Source of the DNA: JADJNW01 sp964517175
GTDB lineage: Bacteria; Bacteroidota; Bacteroidia; Chitinophagales; Saprospiraceae
Length of the DNA stretch: 7,155 bases
Direction: 5' to 3'
NCBI GenBank assembly: GCA_964517175.1
Contig: CAZFBU010000188.1
Span: 1-7,155 of the forward strand
This document shows, piece after piece, positions 6,452 to 7,155 of the stretch. Below the pieces are notes generated by a model. That model was not told the DNA's origin, did not search any database, and was given only the letters and a program-made list of their open reading frames with translations. The translations under genes were made by a program, and so were the position numbers. Position 1 is the stretch's first letter; each line of letters starts with the position of its first letter.

Positions 6452-6486
6452 CAGGTCATTGAGCCTGTCGTTCGAAAAGTACCTGA
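6452..6486. repeat. Repeat-like sequence overlapping the end of the nucleotidyltransferase gene
   Basis: CATTGAGCCTGTCG (6457-6470) is a word I recognise from dispersed intergenic repeats in bacterial genomes, often followed by AAATGAC; here TTCGAAAAG follows. CAGGT (6452-6456) and ACCTG (6481-6485) flank it as inverted 5-bp arms. The gene's last codons (ERQAQ, stop) are read from this word on the minus strand. The repeat identity is from memory and needs a genome-wide count. Confidence 0.35.
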
Positions 6487-6767
6487 CCTACACGGTCGAT
6501 GTGCGCTTTCAAGTCTGCATTTTCAATTTGCTGGTAATCCAGTACGTCAAAAAAGTAAGGCAACAGCGTTTCTTCTTCCAGTTGATAATGAATTTTGGAG
6601 GTCGCATCTTCAATGTTTTCGCCAAACAAAGCGATGTCCACATCGGAGCCACGCGATGCTGTGCCTTTCGCGCGGGAGCCAAAGATTACGGCGCGCTGTA
6701 CAGTCGGGAATTGCGCGATCACTTCCTGGATGGTCGCAATGTCTGATGCGGATAATCCAAATTTCAT
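6456..6767 (-). CDS. MNT-domain minimal nucleotidyltransferase, probable antitoxin (MntA-like)
   Basis: A 103-aa soluble protein of the minimal nucleotidyltransferase family. The signature GSX10DXD is complete: Gly30-Ser31 in FGSRAKGTASRGSDVDIAL with Asp42 and Asp44, and a third acidic residue is available in YFFDVLDY (Asp74 or Asp77). In the characterised HepT-MntA pair the equivalent enzyme transfers AMP units to a Tyr of the HEPN toxin and so silences it; this role is inferred here from the partner gene. The start is the ATG at 6767, which overlaps the stop of the HEPN gene as ATGA. A TTG six codons upstream (6785) is less likely. The gene is convergent with ggt, 31 bases apart. The last residues are encoded by a repeat-like sequence, so the C-terminus may not be ancestral. 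An alternative is a housekeeping HI0073-type protein of unknown role. Confidence 0.88.
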   Translation of the reverse strand: MKFGLSASDIATIQEVIAQFPTVQRAVIFGSRAKGTASRGSDVDIALFGENIEDATSKIHYQLEEETLLPYFFDVLDYQQIENADLKAHIDRVGQVLFERQAQ

Positions 6768-7155
6768 ATCTGCTTTTTTAACCAATCGTAAACCTGCATA
6801 ACCGGTACAAAGTACTCATCCTGAATCTTTTGCAAGGCTTTTTCTGCGGTTGCTTCGTTATAAGTATGCGTCAGTTCGTTTCGCTTTTCCAGCATTTCCA
6901 ACCAGACTCGACCATCCTGAATGTATTCGTTCTGGAATGCCTGCTTAATCGTAGCTCGGGGAGACTTGACGTCATATCCTTCTTCCCGCAAATAGTCTTT
7001 AAGGGTTTTCCAGGCTAATTCAAACGTCATTTCAAAAAACTGAATAACGCCGGCTCTTTCCAGAGCCGATGGATTTTTCACCTGCACTCCTTCTTCGAGG
7101 TGTTGAATCGCTTTTTCAAAGTTTTGAAAACGTTGTTTCCAGCGAATATCTTGTC
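6764..7155 (-). CDS. HEPN-domain protein, HI0074/NTase-substrate-binding family, probable HepT-like toxin (5' end outside window)
   Basis: The 129 visible residues begin QDIRWKQRFENFEKAI at the window edge; probably only a few N-terminal residues are missing. The all-helical protein matches the 'nucleotidyltransferase substrate binding' family: FELAWKTLKDYL (about 44-55), KSPRATIKQAF (63-73), DGRVWLEMLEKRNELTHTY (80-98). The last part contains the HEPN motif RX4HXY with Arg91, His96 and Tyr98. In HEPN RNases the Arg and His are catalytic, and in HepT the Tyr is the residue AMPylated by the partner. A GTG at 7087 is in frame, but the family resemblance continues upstream, so it is not the start. 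The TGA stop overlaps the ATG of the MNT gene, so the two are translationally coupled with the HEPN gene first. RNase activity is inferred from family, not shown. Confidence 0.88.
   Translation of the reverse strand, partial: QDIRWKQRFQNFEKAIQHLEEGVQVKNPSALERAGVIQFFEMTFELAWKTLKDYLREEGYDVKSPRATIKQAFQNEYIQDGRVWLEMLEKRNELTHTYNEATAEKALQKIQDEYFVPVMQVYDWLKKQI

Noticed and set aside
6399..6746. 115-codon plus-strand open frame over the MNT gene
   Set aside because: Antisense to the well-supported nucleotidyltransferase, no domain recognised.
1..7155. CRISPR arrays, tRNA or rRNA genes, insertion sequences, integrase genes
   Set aside because: No regularly spaced repeats, no recognisable RNA gene sequence, and no transposase or recombinase coding sequence were seen on either strand.

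Overview
The window looks like a piece of a Bacteroidota chromosome, probably a draft or metagenome scaffold. Three signs point there: a TAnnTTTG-type -7 promoter element upstream of pyrG, A-rich start contexts without clear Shine-Dalgarno sequences, and a secreted protein whose first residues resemble Bacteroidota type IX secretion cargo. A run of exactly 100 N at 4903-5002 marks a scaffold gap. A placement near the Saprospirales is only a guess.

Left part (1-1333, minus strand): the N-terminal fragment of an exported protein (1-139) lies downstream of an exported retropepsin-like protein (422-1333). The latter carries two DTG domains in one chain and ends in a hairpin that contains its own stop codon. 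The spacer 140-421 holds short direct repeats.

Middle part (1334-4777, plus strand from 1710): a 376-base divergent spacer carries nested GC-rich palindromes, an 8-bp inverted repeat and the pyrG promoter. It is followed by complete pyrG (CTP synthase, 540 aa), which shares an ATGA stop-start overlap with a 482-aa polytopic membrane protein of the GT-C/ArnT-like glycosyltransferase type. The two genes are almost certainly co-transcribed and translationally coupled.

Right part (4778-7155): a gamma-glutamyltransferase gene has its N-terminal coding region interrupted by the N gap; its catalytic small-subunit region is intact, but a substrate-pocket position is unusual. Convergent to it on the minus strand is a HEPN/MNT gene pair: an HI0074-like HEPN protein with an RX4HXY motif (5' end beyond the window) and a minimal nucleotidyltransferase with GSX10DXD. 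These two also share an ATGA overlap and form a probable toxin-antitoxin module of the HepT-MntA kind.

The genes are mostly ordinary households of known families. The most interesting items are the HEPN/MNT module, the pyrG-glycosyltransferase coupling, the tandem retropepsin protein, the altered gamma-glutamyltransferase pocket and the palindrome cluster at 1410-1437. I found no clear evidence for an entirely new system.
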